The notes below the pieces were generated by a model. That model searched no databases and was not told where the DNA came from. It was given only the letters and a program-made list of their open reading frames with translations. 64,000 bases of DNA, from positions 2,604,001 to 2,668,000 of the forward strand of contig JAULSN010000007.1 in the NCBI GenBank assembly GCA_033439765.1, given 5' to 3'. Every line of letters starts with the position of its first letter. Positions within the stretch are counted from its first letter, which is position 1. Below are positions 31,001-41,587 of the stretch, one piece after another. Source of the stretch: Lasiosphaeria ovina (taxonomy: Eukaryota; Ascomycota; Sordariomycetes; Sordariales; Lasiosphaeriaceae). The translations under genes and the position numbers were made by a program.

Positions 31001-33585
31001 CCCCTAGCCCTCCTGGTGTTAAACAGCATCTTATATAGGCGCCGCCACCCCACGTGCCAGAAAATCTTGATACGCTTATGCCAGACTTCCCAGGAATCCC
31101 CCACCAAGAGCCTATATCTGTCCTGACAGCAGACCCCGTACAGCGATCTTAGACAGGAAATATACACCATGAGGTAAACCACATTACACAGAGTGCCACG
31201 GGGCACTCAGACCAGTCTAACTTAGAACGGTCTAAAGATGGCCTACACTCTCCAATCCAGCCGCTTGCCGGAGCCAAATCAGCTCTAGAAGAGCTAATGG
31301 GGCAACCCACAATCAGTCAGACGCAGGATCCACAAGCGCCTCAACCTCCGACGTAGACCGTTAGTCAAGAACCGAGACTCGATCAAGTACGGAATGCAAG
31401 GGGGCTAAACATTCTGCCTCAGGATGAGGAGAGCGTCCGAAATTTCCTCAACAAGCGATCTAAAAGAGACCGTTCACGTAAACCACGCAGTAGATCGCCC
31501 ACCTCTCGAAGTCCTATATCTCGAAATCTTCGAGAACGGCGTTCTCCAATCCGGTTTCCAATTGCTCCCGAAGCTGAAAGGCCTAGGGGATCGCCGTCGA
31601 GGAGACATCCTCTAGTCCATCCCCTCTACCCTACAAAAACACGTCCTCACGGTGAAATGCAAGAGTCGGTACTGGAGCACACATCACAGCAGACGACGGA
31701 AGCAGGAACATTGAAGCGATCTCCAATCCGACCTCCTAGTTCCGTTTCACCTAGGCTCCCCAGTGAAGCACCTGAAAGACAGCCGTCAAGACGCCGGCAA
31801 GCACACGAGCTCTCTGTCCAACCCCAAGTTCCAGAAGGCTCCGCGCAGTAAACGATTCAAAATCCGCTTCAAAATGAGAGCACTAATCGCCGACCGCTAT
31901 CCCAGCCCTCGATCCTTTCTCCAGACTCTACATTACCTCGGCCAAAGAGAAAGGTAGTGGAGCAACTTGACATTGCTAAACGGTCGAGGCGATCCCTAGT
32001 TCTACCTCCCGGCCAAAGCCAGCCACATGCGACTCAGCCACTTGAAATACAACAGACAACAGAATCCCAGAATGGCCGCACTCCACTAGAGCCCACTATC
32101 CCAGCTCATTCCCTGAGTAGAGAGCCTTCCAACGATATCCGAACATCCAAACGCGGCGGGAGGTCTCCTCTGCTCAGTCGAGAGTCTACTAACGATGTTC
32201 AAACACCTAGACGTAGTGCGAGGCTTCGTCTGCGCGACGAGATCCAAACACCCAGACGCGGCGGGAGGTCTCGTCTGCTAAGCCGAGAGTCTACTAACGA
32301 CATTCAAACACCTAGACGCAGTGCGAGGCTCCGTCTGCGCGACGAGATCCAAACACCAAGGCGTAGCGAGAGACTCCGTCTGCTCAGCGAGCCGCGCACG
32401 CCCCATCAGAACCCACCATCGCCACCACCAGAGCCATTGCGAGATCATCGTAGCTTGTTACAACGTAGAAGGAAAGCTAAGGGGGCTGGCCCCATTAAAA
32501 AGTCAGGTCGGGCGAAAGCAGGGCCATCCAAGCGATCTCCGGTCCTACCCCCTTTCCAACTTGCCTCCCCTCCAAAGAATCGAGCGGAGAATGGAAAGAG
32601 GAGGGCGATGCAGACCAACCAACCAAAAGTCCTTAAAAAACAAAATGGAAGCGATCTGAGGGCTTCGTCCGAGACACCCCTTCCCCTCCGATCAGGCAGT
32701 CCATCAGCTGCACCTAATGAACATGCCCATGAACGGACAAATGACTCTGCTGCCCAGCTCTCTCGCCAGCAAATAGGACCAGTCATCGGTGAACGGAAAA
32801 ATGCACGCCCAGGCGATCACCCCGAATTAAATGTTAATCGCGGGGTGCTTCGGCCTCGTACGCGCAAGGAGCCTGAAGCAGTAAGCCCCCTTTCAGACAA
32901 AACTCCTGGATTTCCGCAAGATGATATCCCGGAAAGAGCTGAGACTCCGGCTCAGCCTCCCGTTTCTCCCTCCGGATCAGTCTCTATCACTTCCCGAATC
33001 GAGCCAACTTGGTGGGACTTTAATAATAAAACTGCTTATCTCAAATATCTTTTTAGTCGTCAGCTAGTCCCGCGCGAAGAAGGCTATATAGAACAAGAGG
33101 ATAGAAAGGGCAAAGGAAAAGAAATCCAGGTGAATGTGAACCAGTTGATACGGTTGACCAAGTCGCCCGATCCTCCACAAGACGCAGTAGATGTCTCTTG
33201 GAAAGCGCTCAAGTCAAGGCATGAAGTGCCCTCTGAGCGCTCGGCAGCGCATCCAGGAGGCAAAGGGCAGCCAAGAACCCCCATGCATCCTCCCGGGACT
33301 TCTGAGTTCAGGACTCCCGGTACATCTGGAAGTGGCCTTCCTACGACTCATCCCAGTACGTCTTCGTCTGAGAGGAGCCCTAATGCACGGCAAAAGCGAT
33401 CCCCCATCCACCCTCCAGGCCCTTCTATTAGAGAGAACCCCAAGAACGCGCAGTTTCCCAACCACCCCCATAGAAATTCAGGGGAAACGGGACAAATTGA
33501 GACTTTTTCAGAAACTAGGTTAGCTCGAAGCTTTGATACGGAAGAAGAATACAAAGAGGAGGAGGAGGAGGAGGAGGAGCTTTAG
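28081..33585 (+). pseudogene. DUF3723-family protein, full-length frame with seven stops
   Basis: One frame runs 28081-33585 (about 1,835 codons) without an indel but with stops at 28546, 29707, 30745, 31036, 31150, 31354 (TAG) and 31849 (TAA). The N-terminus has the DUF3723 pattern: VPLDAFTYQPGEGRGQDEAV, LCLDGRQRIAAARRRFG, then FWWPVKLY (family form: CLHGRHRI...WWxVDLY). A helical middle of about 400 residues follows, then a long basic Arg/Ser/Pro-rich tail with RS dipeptides. The tail includes near-identical repeats at 32140-32390 (STNDVQTPRRSARLRLRDE type), a WWDFNNKTAYLKYLF patch at about 33008 and a poly-Glu end. DUF3723 genes are recurrent passengers of giant Starship transposons; the biochemical role is unknown. 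All stops fit Gln (or Trp) codons changed by RIP. Confidence 0.75.
32130..32400 (+). repeat. In-frame tandem repeat in the DUF3723 tail
   Basis: Units of about 60-100 bp encode SRESTNDxQTPRRSARLRL, DEIQTPRRGGRSRLL and close variants, three to four times in one frame, giving a basic repeat segment. Confidence 0.75.
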
Positions 33586-33982
33586 TTTTTCGGTCGATAC
33601 AACTGGATGGGGAGGAATACATGTATTTGACCAAACTTTCAGGCCAATGGGGAACACGTTTTAGGCGGATCCGCTCAGGTGGAAATCCCACCACCTGGAG
33701 TGGACCTGCCCTGTGATCAATCGTGATGTCTGAGCCGGAGATAGTTTAGGCTTCCTTGTCAAGAGAGAAATAAATCCCAATATTGAGCTACGATAATTAA
33801 CCACACTGATGACTTTGTGAAGCCTACAAAATGGCAGCAACCGCAGCAGAGTATGGAGCCGGGCGGCGCTGCAACTTTGGCTGACTAATCCCGAAATTCT
33901 GCCGGTGGTTGGGCGCGAGCCCAAATGGACCGCGCGTCGCGACTTCTCGCGTTCCCTCCTCTCCCTCAAGCGCATATCCGCC
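33586..33982. other. Intergenic boundary between relic and kinase gene
   Basis: No gene is seen. It probably contains the promoter of the FunK1 gene; there is no clear TATA box. Confidence 0.4.
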
Positions 33983-36370
33983 ATGACAGACCAGTTCTCG
34001 AAGATAATTGAGGAAAACCCTATTGGGAGAGGCCTTGGTGCCTTCCGCGCCTCGTTCGGCGCCATCTGTGAAGGCGCAAGCATATCCCGCACTCCAGACG
34101 CGGTCGAGCGACTTAGCCACGAGGGTAAGAAAGATAATCAGCTTCGTCCCGACATGAGCCTCTGACCCTAACATGGTGCAGACCTCCAGAACCTCACCCT
34201 TATCCTTCTTTCAAATCTACGAATCCTTCCTGCATCTCGCCTGCTCCGTTCCAGCGGCCGTAGCGAGAGCCTCTTCAGCGATCTCTCGAGACTCGATTCC
34301 GCCGTCAGCTCCGACGACTTCGACTTCGACCGCATCATACCTCTCCTCAAGTCAGCAATTACCGACGATAACGATGTCCTCATCTGGAAAGAAGTCTACA
34401 AAGCGGTTACTGAACCTACCCCGCCTCCCCAGCCCATAGCCTCCTCTCTTCAGCAAACTCCGTGGCTTCACAATACGGGAAGCTTTGCGAACTCCTCCGA
34501 GTACCGCAAAGATGTGGACAGAGTCCTCAGAGATGAGTTGGGCGTTATGTACGTCGGGCTCCCTCGATTCTACGAGACATTCTTCGGACGAGTGGCAGAT
34601 CTCGGGACAGCATCCGAGGCTGTCTTCGAGAAATGCAAGGAAGGTAGCGAACCACTTTTTAGTGATGGGTGGAGCGGATGGCCAGAAGACGCGAATCAGG
34701 ACCATGTCTTGAGCTGGTTTTCGGAACTGAGCGAGAAGCTAGCGACGTTTGCAGAAGACTACAGGTCTATCCCGACACATCGACGACGGCCACTAGCACA
34801 GCCCAACAAACCCATCCAGGGCTCCACCGCCGACCGCAAGCTCGATGTTGGCTTCGTAGACGACCCCAAGGCTGGAAAAGACTCGAAATGCCACTGGTCG
34901 CACATCCTCGTACCAGGCGAGCTGAAGAGTAATCCTGCGGCAGATAAGGCCTCGAAGGCATGGCTTGATATCGGCACGTACGCGAGGGAAGTCCTCGCCG
35001 CTCAAGACACTCGCCGATTTGTCTTGGGCTTTACCATATGCGGATCTCTTATGAGAGTGTGGGAGTTTGATCGACTCGGGGGTCTCGCATCTGAACGGTT
35101 CGACATCAACGAGGATGGGTCCCGGTTTGTGTTTACAGTCCTCGGGTTTCTCTGGATGAATGAGGAGGAACTTGGCATCGACCCAACATTTACAGCGGCC
35201 AACGGCCAGCGGTTCATCGAGATCGAGCGGAATGGCTTGAAGGAACGCCTCATCATTGACGAGGTGATGCAGCGAGCACGTTGCGTCGCTGGTCGGGCCA
35301 CAACATGCTGGAGAGCTCATCGCGAAGGCCTACCACAGATGCCGCTCGTCATCAAAGACTCATGGCAATACCCAGAGCGCGATGAGGAAGGCGAGCTATT
35401 ATGCGAGGTGACTCGTAAAGGCGTCATCAACATGGCTAGATACTATTACCACGAGACGGTACAGATACATGGAGCGGATGACGACGTCAGAAATAATGTT
35501 CGCGGAGGACTAGACATCACCCGTGCTACGAACTATCGGCCGGAACGGTCGGCCCTCCAACCGGCCATGGCAGCGTCGGAGGTTTCGCGGAGAGGTCGCA
35601 AAAGCAGCGCCGTTGCTGGCGAGAAACGATCGTCTAGCCAAACCGGCGCCTCTTTACCACACAGCAAGCGGCCTTGTTCAACATCTCCAGTAAAAGCCGG
35701 CGGCGATCTATCTAATCGGGTGCATCGGCGTGTGATTCTACGCGACTATGGAAATCCAATCTACAGGGCCAGCTCCCGAACGTCTCTACTTGCTGCGCTC
35801 AGCGGCTGTATCGAAGGGCATGAGTCCCTGCGCAAAGCTGGCGTCCTCCACAGAGACATCTCCATCAACAACCTCTTGGTCAACGAGGATCCGGACAATC
35901 CCTCCAGGCCATCGTTTCTGATTGACCTAGATCTCGCCATCAAAGAGGATCGAGAAGGTTCGTCGGGAGCCAGAGGGAAGACCGGTACAAGAGCGTTTAT
36001 GGCAATCGGGGCGCTTTTGGGTGAACAACACTCTTTCATGCACGATCTCGAGTCATTCTTCTGGGTGCTGTTTTGGATATGCATTCACTACACTGGGCCG
36101 GACAAGTCCAGACCTGTTACAAAGTTCGACAAGTGGAACTACGTCGACACTGAAGAGTTGGCGAAACTGAAACTGGGAACTGTGACGAAGGAGTCCCTTT
36201 TCATGAAAACAATGACCGACAACTTCACGCCATACTACGCGCCACTTATCCCACTGTTGAACAGGCTGCGAAAAGTCGTTTTCCCTAAAGACAAACCGTG
36301 GGAGCGAGAAGACGAAAAGCTCTACTCTCAAATGAGAGGCATTCTCCAAGAGGGGATGGACTTGAACTGA
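33983..36370 (+). CDS. FunK1 fungal protein kinase, 776 aa, one intron
   Basis: Exons 33983-34124 and 34182-36370. The 57-bp intron begins GTAAGA, has CCCTAAC as branch site and ends TGCAG; the phase-1 junction reads SHEDLQNLTL. Family landmarks in order: WKEVYKAVTEPTPPP, the TPWLHNTGSFANSSEYRKDV lead, DELGVMYVGLPRFYE, a central block DVGFVDDPKAGKDS, then VHRRVILRDYGNPIYRASSR. The catalytic loop is VLHRDISINNLLV (HRD about residue 604), DLD takes the DFG position (FLIDLDLAI, about residue 629), and GTRAFMAIGALLGEQHSFMHD follows with DLESFFWVLFWICIHY. DLD in place of DFG is usual for FunK1. These kinases have expanded in fungi and their substrates are mostly unknown. The gene appears intact at the edge of the decayed region, so it may work, or be a young arrival. 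Confidence 0.85.
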
Positions 36371-36669
36371 TCGCAATGCCAGGGTGGCGATGACATTTGT
36401 AGGACGCAGACTGGTGGAATAGAGAGACATCAAAGTAGCTCTTACGCCCTTCGCAGTCCCCACACCTGCTCCAGGCGGCCCGGGAGCATCTGACCTAGTG
36501 AATCGATTGGATCGATCTCGCCGATGTTCATGCACTTGCCCGTTTTCTTCTTCGTGGAGCAGAACGTGGTCGCCTAGCCATCGATCTTGTGCTCGACCCA
36601 CGTCTTTGCAAGCCATACAGACATTCGAGAACTGCCAGAAACTAAATCTATATGTGCCCATGTCGCGGC

Positions 36670-37392
36670 CTAAGATCCTAGTGGTCTGCCAAACATCAAG
36701 CCTTGTGCTCTCCAGCGCCAGCGTCCACCCAGGTTCAGTCTGTCTGTCTCTGCCTTCCCCCCCACGCCCTGCCGCTTCTCGATATGCGAGTAGAATGCTG
36801 TGATCTTCCTGTCGGGTCGGGGTGGTCCGCTTGCCTGCGAGGTAAGAGGGAGACTCAAACCCAGGCCCATCGGCGTTTGAACCGTCGATCCACCCCGCGG
36901 TGTCCCACCCGATTCCTTCCCATTCTCCTCGAAGCCCACACGCACCGTTGGTTGAAAGAAGTCGGTGATGCCGGTTTGCTTGATGCCCGCGGCCCAAACG
37001 GCGAGCCCATCGTCGTCCACTCGATCAATCTCGCCCTTAACTCCGCGCCGCACACGCACCCCTTCGAAGTGATATTTCCAGGTACACCAGCGATGCAGGT
37101 CGCCTCCGTAGTCTTTGATGAAGCAAGGACAGCGCTTCTGCAAGTGAAGCCTGTGCAGTTCCGAGTATGTGAGGATACCTTTGCCGTCAGGAGCTGGGAC
37201 GTGAGTGACACACTTCTCGGCCCACACCAGATCGCAAGGCTCCCAGTCATCGTCAAAATGCCGTTGGGCCCTTCCGAACGCGCGCTTGTACTGGATGAAC
37301 CAGCGAGGCCTGGGCTTCCGGCGGACCTCAAAGGGAATGGCTGTTCTCCTGAATGGCAGCCGCCGTTTCTTGAAGATCGGGGAGTCGGACAT
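36670..37392 (-). CDS. Hypothetical basic protein with PIP-box-like motif, 240 aa
   Basis: ATG at 37392 (CGCGATGTC), stop at 36670; single exon. The start is basic (FKKRRLPFRR). Then come RWFIQYKRAFGRAQRHFDDD, a Cys/His/Trp-rich centre (HLQKRCPCFIKDYGGDLH, RWCTWKYHFEGVRV), and at residues 139-146 the string QTGITDFF, which fits the PCNA-interacting PIP-box (QxxIxxFF). A second, weaker site is KITAFYS at about 196-202. The Arg/Lys-rich ends suggest a nuclear protein. A PCNA-linked role is an inference from the motif only. It is convergent with the FunK1 gene, about 300 bp apart, and has no intron. Upstream in-frame codons exist but are less protein-like. Confidence 0.55.
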   Translation of the reverse strand: MSDSPIFKKRRLPFRRTAIPFEVRRKPRPRWFIQYKRAFGRAQRHFDDDWEPCDLVWAEKCVTHVPAPDGKGILTYSELHRLHLQKRCPCFIKDYGGDLHRWCTWKYHFEGVRVRRGVKGEIDRVDDDGLAVWAAGIKQTGITDFFQPTVRVGFEENGKESGGTPRGGSTVQTPMGLGLSLPLTSQASGPPRPDRKITAFYSHIEKRQGVGGKAETDRLNLGGRWRWRAQGLMFGRPLGS

Positions 37393-38179
37393 CGCGAGGT
37401 GAAGCAAAATGCTGGCCTGGGCCGTCGTGACAGGAAGTGGTGGTTGTGGGCGTCGAGATAGATGTAGGAAGCCAGTTGTCGCAGCCTTCGCACCTCGAGA
37501 GGGAGGGGAAACCGCCCCTTTTATCGTCGAAGCTCTAGAGGCACTGCGCCGCCACGTGGACGGACAAACAGAAACGCCGACGGTGACGCTTCCCAAAGCG
37601 AAAGGGGTGTGGAGCCTCACGATGTCGTTCATGCGGTCAGATAAGGCCTGTAAGGCCGCCACCGCTGCCCTCATCGCGAGATGCCCGTATGGGCATGCTC
37701 GAGCGGCTGATGAGGCTGTCGACGTACGAAATTATCTCATATACGCGTGTAGTGTGATGAGCGCCTGAGAGAACTAGGTCAGGGAGGTTTCACGAACGAG
37801 CATGAAAAGCGACTCACTTGTTCTAGGGTTGTAGCCTGTAGCACTGAGACGAGAGAAGAACGGTTCGCTGAAGGGTGAGGTATCTCGGTACTGCTTTAAC
37901 TGCCACGTTTGGATGGGTCCCCTCGACGGTCTGCTAGATTTAGACGTCGTCGCAGGGGACGAGGAATGACTGCGTTTAATGTTATCAGCACAATAGCATC
38001 GCGACAACTTGGGGGGTGAGGTACTCTACAGAGGAAGTGTAAGTGAATTTTCGTACCTTTGTTTACTGCCAATCATCTAGCTGGCCGGTACATGCGTGAT
38101 CTGGTACAAGGGAGTGTGTGCCCTGACCGAGAAAAGAGCCCTGGAGAAGTGTTCAGGGGATGATACCAGTGTGTGTCCT
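37393..38179. other. Gene-poor stretch
   Basis: It holds the upstream side of the minus-strand gene at 37392. Frames on both strands show no supporting features. Confidence 0.4.
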
Positions 38180-38477
38180 TTAAGTACACAGAAACCACCG
38201 CGGTTTTTCTTCGCTGTGATCAGCTCCATGCGGGTTCTGCGCCACCCAGGGGACCCAGCCAATCGAACGCACGTGCACCTTCTTGAAGTACTCGACACCG
38301 AATGCGCGCACGTCGGCGTCCTCGCCCGCGCGCAAATGGCGAATCTTTGTGGCCGAGATGTTGAACGGCAAAGAATCCTGCGCCCAAGAAACTTGGAATT
38401 AAGTTAGCAAAATACCATGTCATATTGTGACTGTGGTTATATACCTTTGGTGGTCGAAGCAGGGGCAAAGTAAACAT
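38180..38477 (-). CDS. Small two-exon hypothetical protein, about 76 aa
   Basis: Exons 38477-38445 and 38377-38180. The 67-bp intron begins GTATAT, has TTGCTAAC (a perfect fungal branch site) and ends GCGCAG; phase 0. The second exon reads FNISATKIRHLRAGEDADVR, AFGVEYFKKVHVRSIGWVPW and VAQNPHGADHSEEK. An upstream in-frame ATG at 38549 would give a 100-residue product. It is divergent from the DUF7924-like gene at 38636, with about 160 bp between starts. The family is not recognised. Confidence rests mainly on the splice signals and frame continuity. Confidence 0.4.
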
Positions 38478-38635
38478 CAGAACCGTTGAGGAGGTGCCAA
38501 GACCGCAACAGGCAACACCCCGCACCAAAAGTGAGTGGCGGCGCTCCAAACATAAGCCGCCGCGACATCCAGCCGGCCTATTTTGTCGACCAACTCATTA
38601 GGAAAGGAAGTCTCTTCTTTCTTCCGTTCTTCACC

Positions 38636-39590
38636 ATGGACAAGAAACAAACCTCCCCGGAGCTCTCGGAAGCAGAACTTCTGCCAACCCAGGAAGAGCA
38701 AGTTCCAGCAAATCCACCATCACGAAAACGACAGCTAGACAGCGACGACGACGCCGAACCACGGACAAAGCGAGCGCGGACGACGCGACCGACCTCGGAG
38801 CCAGCACGATTGACACGACAGAACCTCGCACGCTTCAACAAGATGGGGAACAACCACAAGGGATCCAAGAAGGGATCCACCCACCGTGGCCCCACGACCG
38901 AGTCATCGAGTACGAAGACCCTCTCGACTACGGCCTCTGGGTTTGCTATCCAGGCCCAAGAGAACGGCATCCTCGACCCCTTCAGTTCCAAGCCTCCCAC
39001 GAACCTTGGGGAGATCCACAGACGACTTGCGAGCACGCGGGCAACCGCCTCGCCGCCCGAGTCAGTCTACGAGGACTACGCCCATACAGTCGGGACAGCC
39101 CCCAACGAGGCAACTATAATCGTCGAGGCCAGTGGGAAGCTACTGAAGGAATACCCCGGCAAGGGCTACAAGAAGGCGTTCAACCAAGCGTTTACGGGCT
39201 ACCCAAAGGACGTTGGGTTCAACAATGGCCTATCCGCCCCGCAGCCCGACTTTGTCGAGGGCGTCGAGGCAGAAGAATACCGCCCGTTCCCGATCGACAG
39301 GCACGTCCGTGGCGCCGTCCTCTACAGGGACAACCTCCGTTCCGTTACGCTACCGCACATAGCCGGAGAGTGGAAAGGCCCGGACGGGAGCATGGCAGAA
39401 GCGAGAGTGCAAGCCGCCTACGACGGCGCGGCTCTGGTCTACGCCAGAAACCAGGCAGGCCCTTGATGCCGCAAAGGAACCTTACCTCGCTGGTCACGCA
39501 AAAATCACAACATTCACCACGGATGGCACCAACCTCAGCCTCTTCGCACATTACGCTGCCGAAACGGAGGACAAGCAACAAGTGAAGTGA
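38636..39590 (+). pseudogene. DUF7924-like fungal protein, frameshifted by a 4-bp duplication
   Basis: ATG at 38636 in an ideal context (TTCACCATGG). The N-terminus is disordered with basic clusters (PSRKRQLDSDD, TKRARTTRP: nuclear signal). The globular part follows: YEDYAHTVGTAPNEATIIVE, APQPDFVEGVEAEEYRPFPI, VTLPHIAGEWKGPDGSMAEA, VQAAYDGAALVYARNQA. It matches a common fungal family (DUF7924 type, from memory). The frame then hits a stop at 39464. The tandem AGGCAGGC at 39453-39460 is the cause: reading past one AGGC recovers LDAAKEPYLAGHAKITTFTT and LSLFAHYAAETE to a stop at 39588, the expected family ending. Either a true recent lesion or an assembly error. Confidence 0.6.
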
Positions 39591-40053
39591 ATTGATTGAT
39601 AGATTGACATTGACCGCGCCGCCAGGTTGGTTGCGTGCCTGGCTGACTCCGGACTTCTTTCTTGACTGTTTTGTTTTGCCGCTGCGTCCCACTATAGCCC
39701 CCACCCCAAAGATGCCAATTTGGGCAGATCTACCCCGCACGCGACACTCTGACTGGCTGGCCAACTTTGTTGGGGGTCAGCTCTGAAGCCACTGTAAATG
39801 AAAAATGCTTAGCGGAGCGGCGGGGCACGGCATCTGCTGCAAGGCTACTCCGGAGCTCCTCAGGCCGGCCGCTCCGACCACCCCCTCGGCTCGAGGACCC
39901 GCAACAAACAATTGGCGGCGCACGATTCCCGCGTTTTTGTCTTGGCCCGTCTATTAAGAAGGAGCCCGACTTTCAAGTCTCACATCAGTTCCATTTATAC
40001 CTACTTTGTACATGGATTACTTACTTCCCTTATTCTTGGGCTAGCCACTCGCC

Positions 40054-40104
40054 GCCCTGCCCTGCCCTGCCCTGCCCTGCCCTGCCCTGCCCTGCCCTGC
40101 CCTC
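40054..40104 (+). repeat. (CCCTG)n pentanucleotide microsatellite
   Basis: About ten perfect CCCTG units. Confidence 0.95.
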
Positions 40105-40204
40105 TAGTGGGCCCGGGCGCTTCTGCTGGTTCGTAATTATCCCCGTCGTCCGTTTCGATTTCGATTCGATTTCGGCCCCAACACACGCCGCGCCAATGAT
40201 TACC

Positions 40205-40244
40205 AATGGGAATGGGAATGGGAATGGGAATGGGAATGGGAATG
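40205..40244 (+). repeat. (AATGGG)n hexanucleotide microsatellite
   Basis: Six full AATGGG units and a partial one. This G-run-bearing repeat resembles a telomere-like unit in style but not in sequence. Confidence 0.95.
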
Positions 40245-40770
40245 ATCCTGTGGGCCCATTCATCTTCCATCGCGTCGTCCCTCGCTTTCCAGGCCGACCC
40301 TCCTGACTACTTCAAGTCTTCACTCTTCTCGCCCGGCCAAAATTCATATTAATACCTATCCATCCACCACTAACGTTTTCTTTTCCGAGTGCGGCTTCGA
40401 GATATGTCAGCTGGCGCCGGCGCCGGCGACATCAAAGACGGATCTTGCAGTTGCCCGCCGAGGCCCGTCGAGGAACTTTTACTGCTGCGCTGCGCTGCGC
40501 TGCGTAAGACGGCAAGGGCACGAGATGCAAGAAATCCCCACCAAAGTCATAACTTTATCCCTGGTTTCCTCACTCGCCACTGCCGATTAGAGTAGTGACC
40601 CGTCTCTGGTACGTGGCTGACTGCCCTGCCTTTTTTCTCGGAACCAGCGGATGTTCGTTTGCTAATCATCAACCGCAAGTAGAGTTTCACTGTTGCATAG
40701 CTTGGCCGACATTTCAATTTCACCATGTCGACTCCGAACAAGTCGACACCCGATTCCGTCACACAAGGCA

Positions 40771-40809
40771 GTGCAGCGCAGCGCAGCGCAGCGCAGTGCA
40801 GTGCAGGTT
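40771..40809 (+). repeat. (GCAGC/GCAGT)n microsatellite
   Basis: Tandem GCAGC units grading into GCAGT. A matching CTGCG run lies at 40481-40506 on the same strand as its complement-like partner. Confidence 0.85.
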
Positions 40810-41470
40810 CAGCTGACGCTTTTGCCCAAGCATGTGGCCGCCGGCCGGCCCGCTCGGATATAAAACAACGTCGTCAGCCGGGGCAAGGAGTGCACTTCCC
40901 CAGCCAAGCACCAGACAGCTGAGGATGTACTTCTCAGTTCCCCGGCCAGGGTATAGACGGCTTAAACATTCTCACGGCCATTTGAGCTCCGTCATTTGTC
41001 AGGTGCATATTAGTGATGGTCCTCAGCTGGAGGTGTTACCCCTCAACGGGGTTCGTGCTTTGCGCCGTCAGCGTCTCTTCTGCTCATGCCCGGGCGGGCA
41101 GCGGCGCCTATCCGGGGCATAAGATTCACCTCGGTGACGACCTGCCCTCGGCGTCTTTCCCTCTTCCGTGGCCACGTCTTACTGCACCGTGTTTGGCCGG
41201 GCGCCGACCGTACGACGACGACATTTCCACCGGCCACACCGAGAGGAGTTGCGTTGTTTGGGCTGGACTCAAGTCACGATGCTCCCTCGTCAATCACCAC
41301 CCCCCTCATGGTCCGGAACTTACGGTTGCGCGGCCGATCTAATCGCTACCACGTGCTGGAACAGGTCTAGCTGATGCGTAGCTCCTGGCGGGCTTGCGGG
41401 TCGTGTGCTGGGGCAGTTAGAAGCTGCCCGAGGGAATTACTAACTTGGTGTTCGAGGGCCAGAGAAATGG

Positions 41471-41480
41471 GGGTATAAAA
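41471..41480 (+). promoter_or_regulatory. TATA box of the secreted hydrolase gene
   Basis: GGGTATAAAACGACG lies about 115 bp before the ATG at 41588, a suitable distance for a fungal core promoter. Confidence 0.5.
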
Positions 41481-41587
41481 CGACGTCGACAGCTGCTGCC
41501 AAGACAATCATGTTCGGCCTGCATCCATCAAGCCAACAGCCCACGGACATACCTCTTTGCATCTAACCACAGAAAGAAACAACCGCC

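Larger units (their letters stand above)
39591..41587. other. Long intergenic region with microsatellites
   Basis: I see no supported gene. It holds several simple repeats (separate entries) and the promoter of the hydrolase gene. A GGATATAAAACAACGTCG stretch at about 40855 resembles the TATA region at 41471, so part of this promoter may be duplicated. Confidence 0.5.

Noticed and set aside
1..34000. Complete Starship element
   Set aside because: Only DUF3723 is seen; no DUF3435 captain or defined ends in the window.
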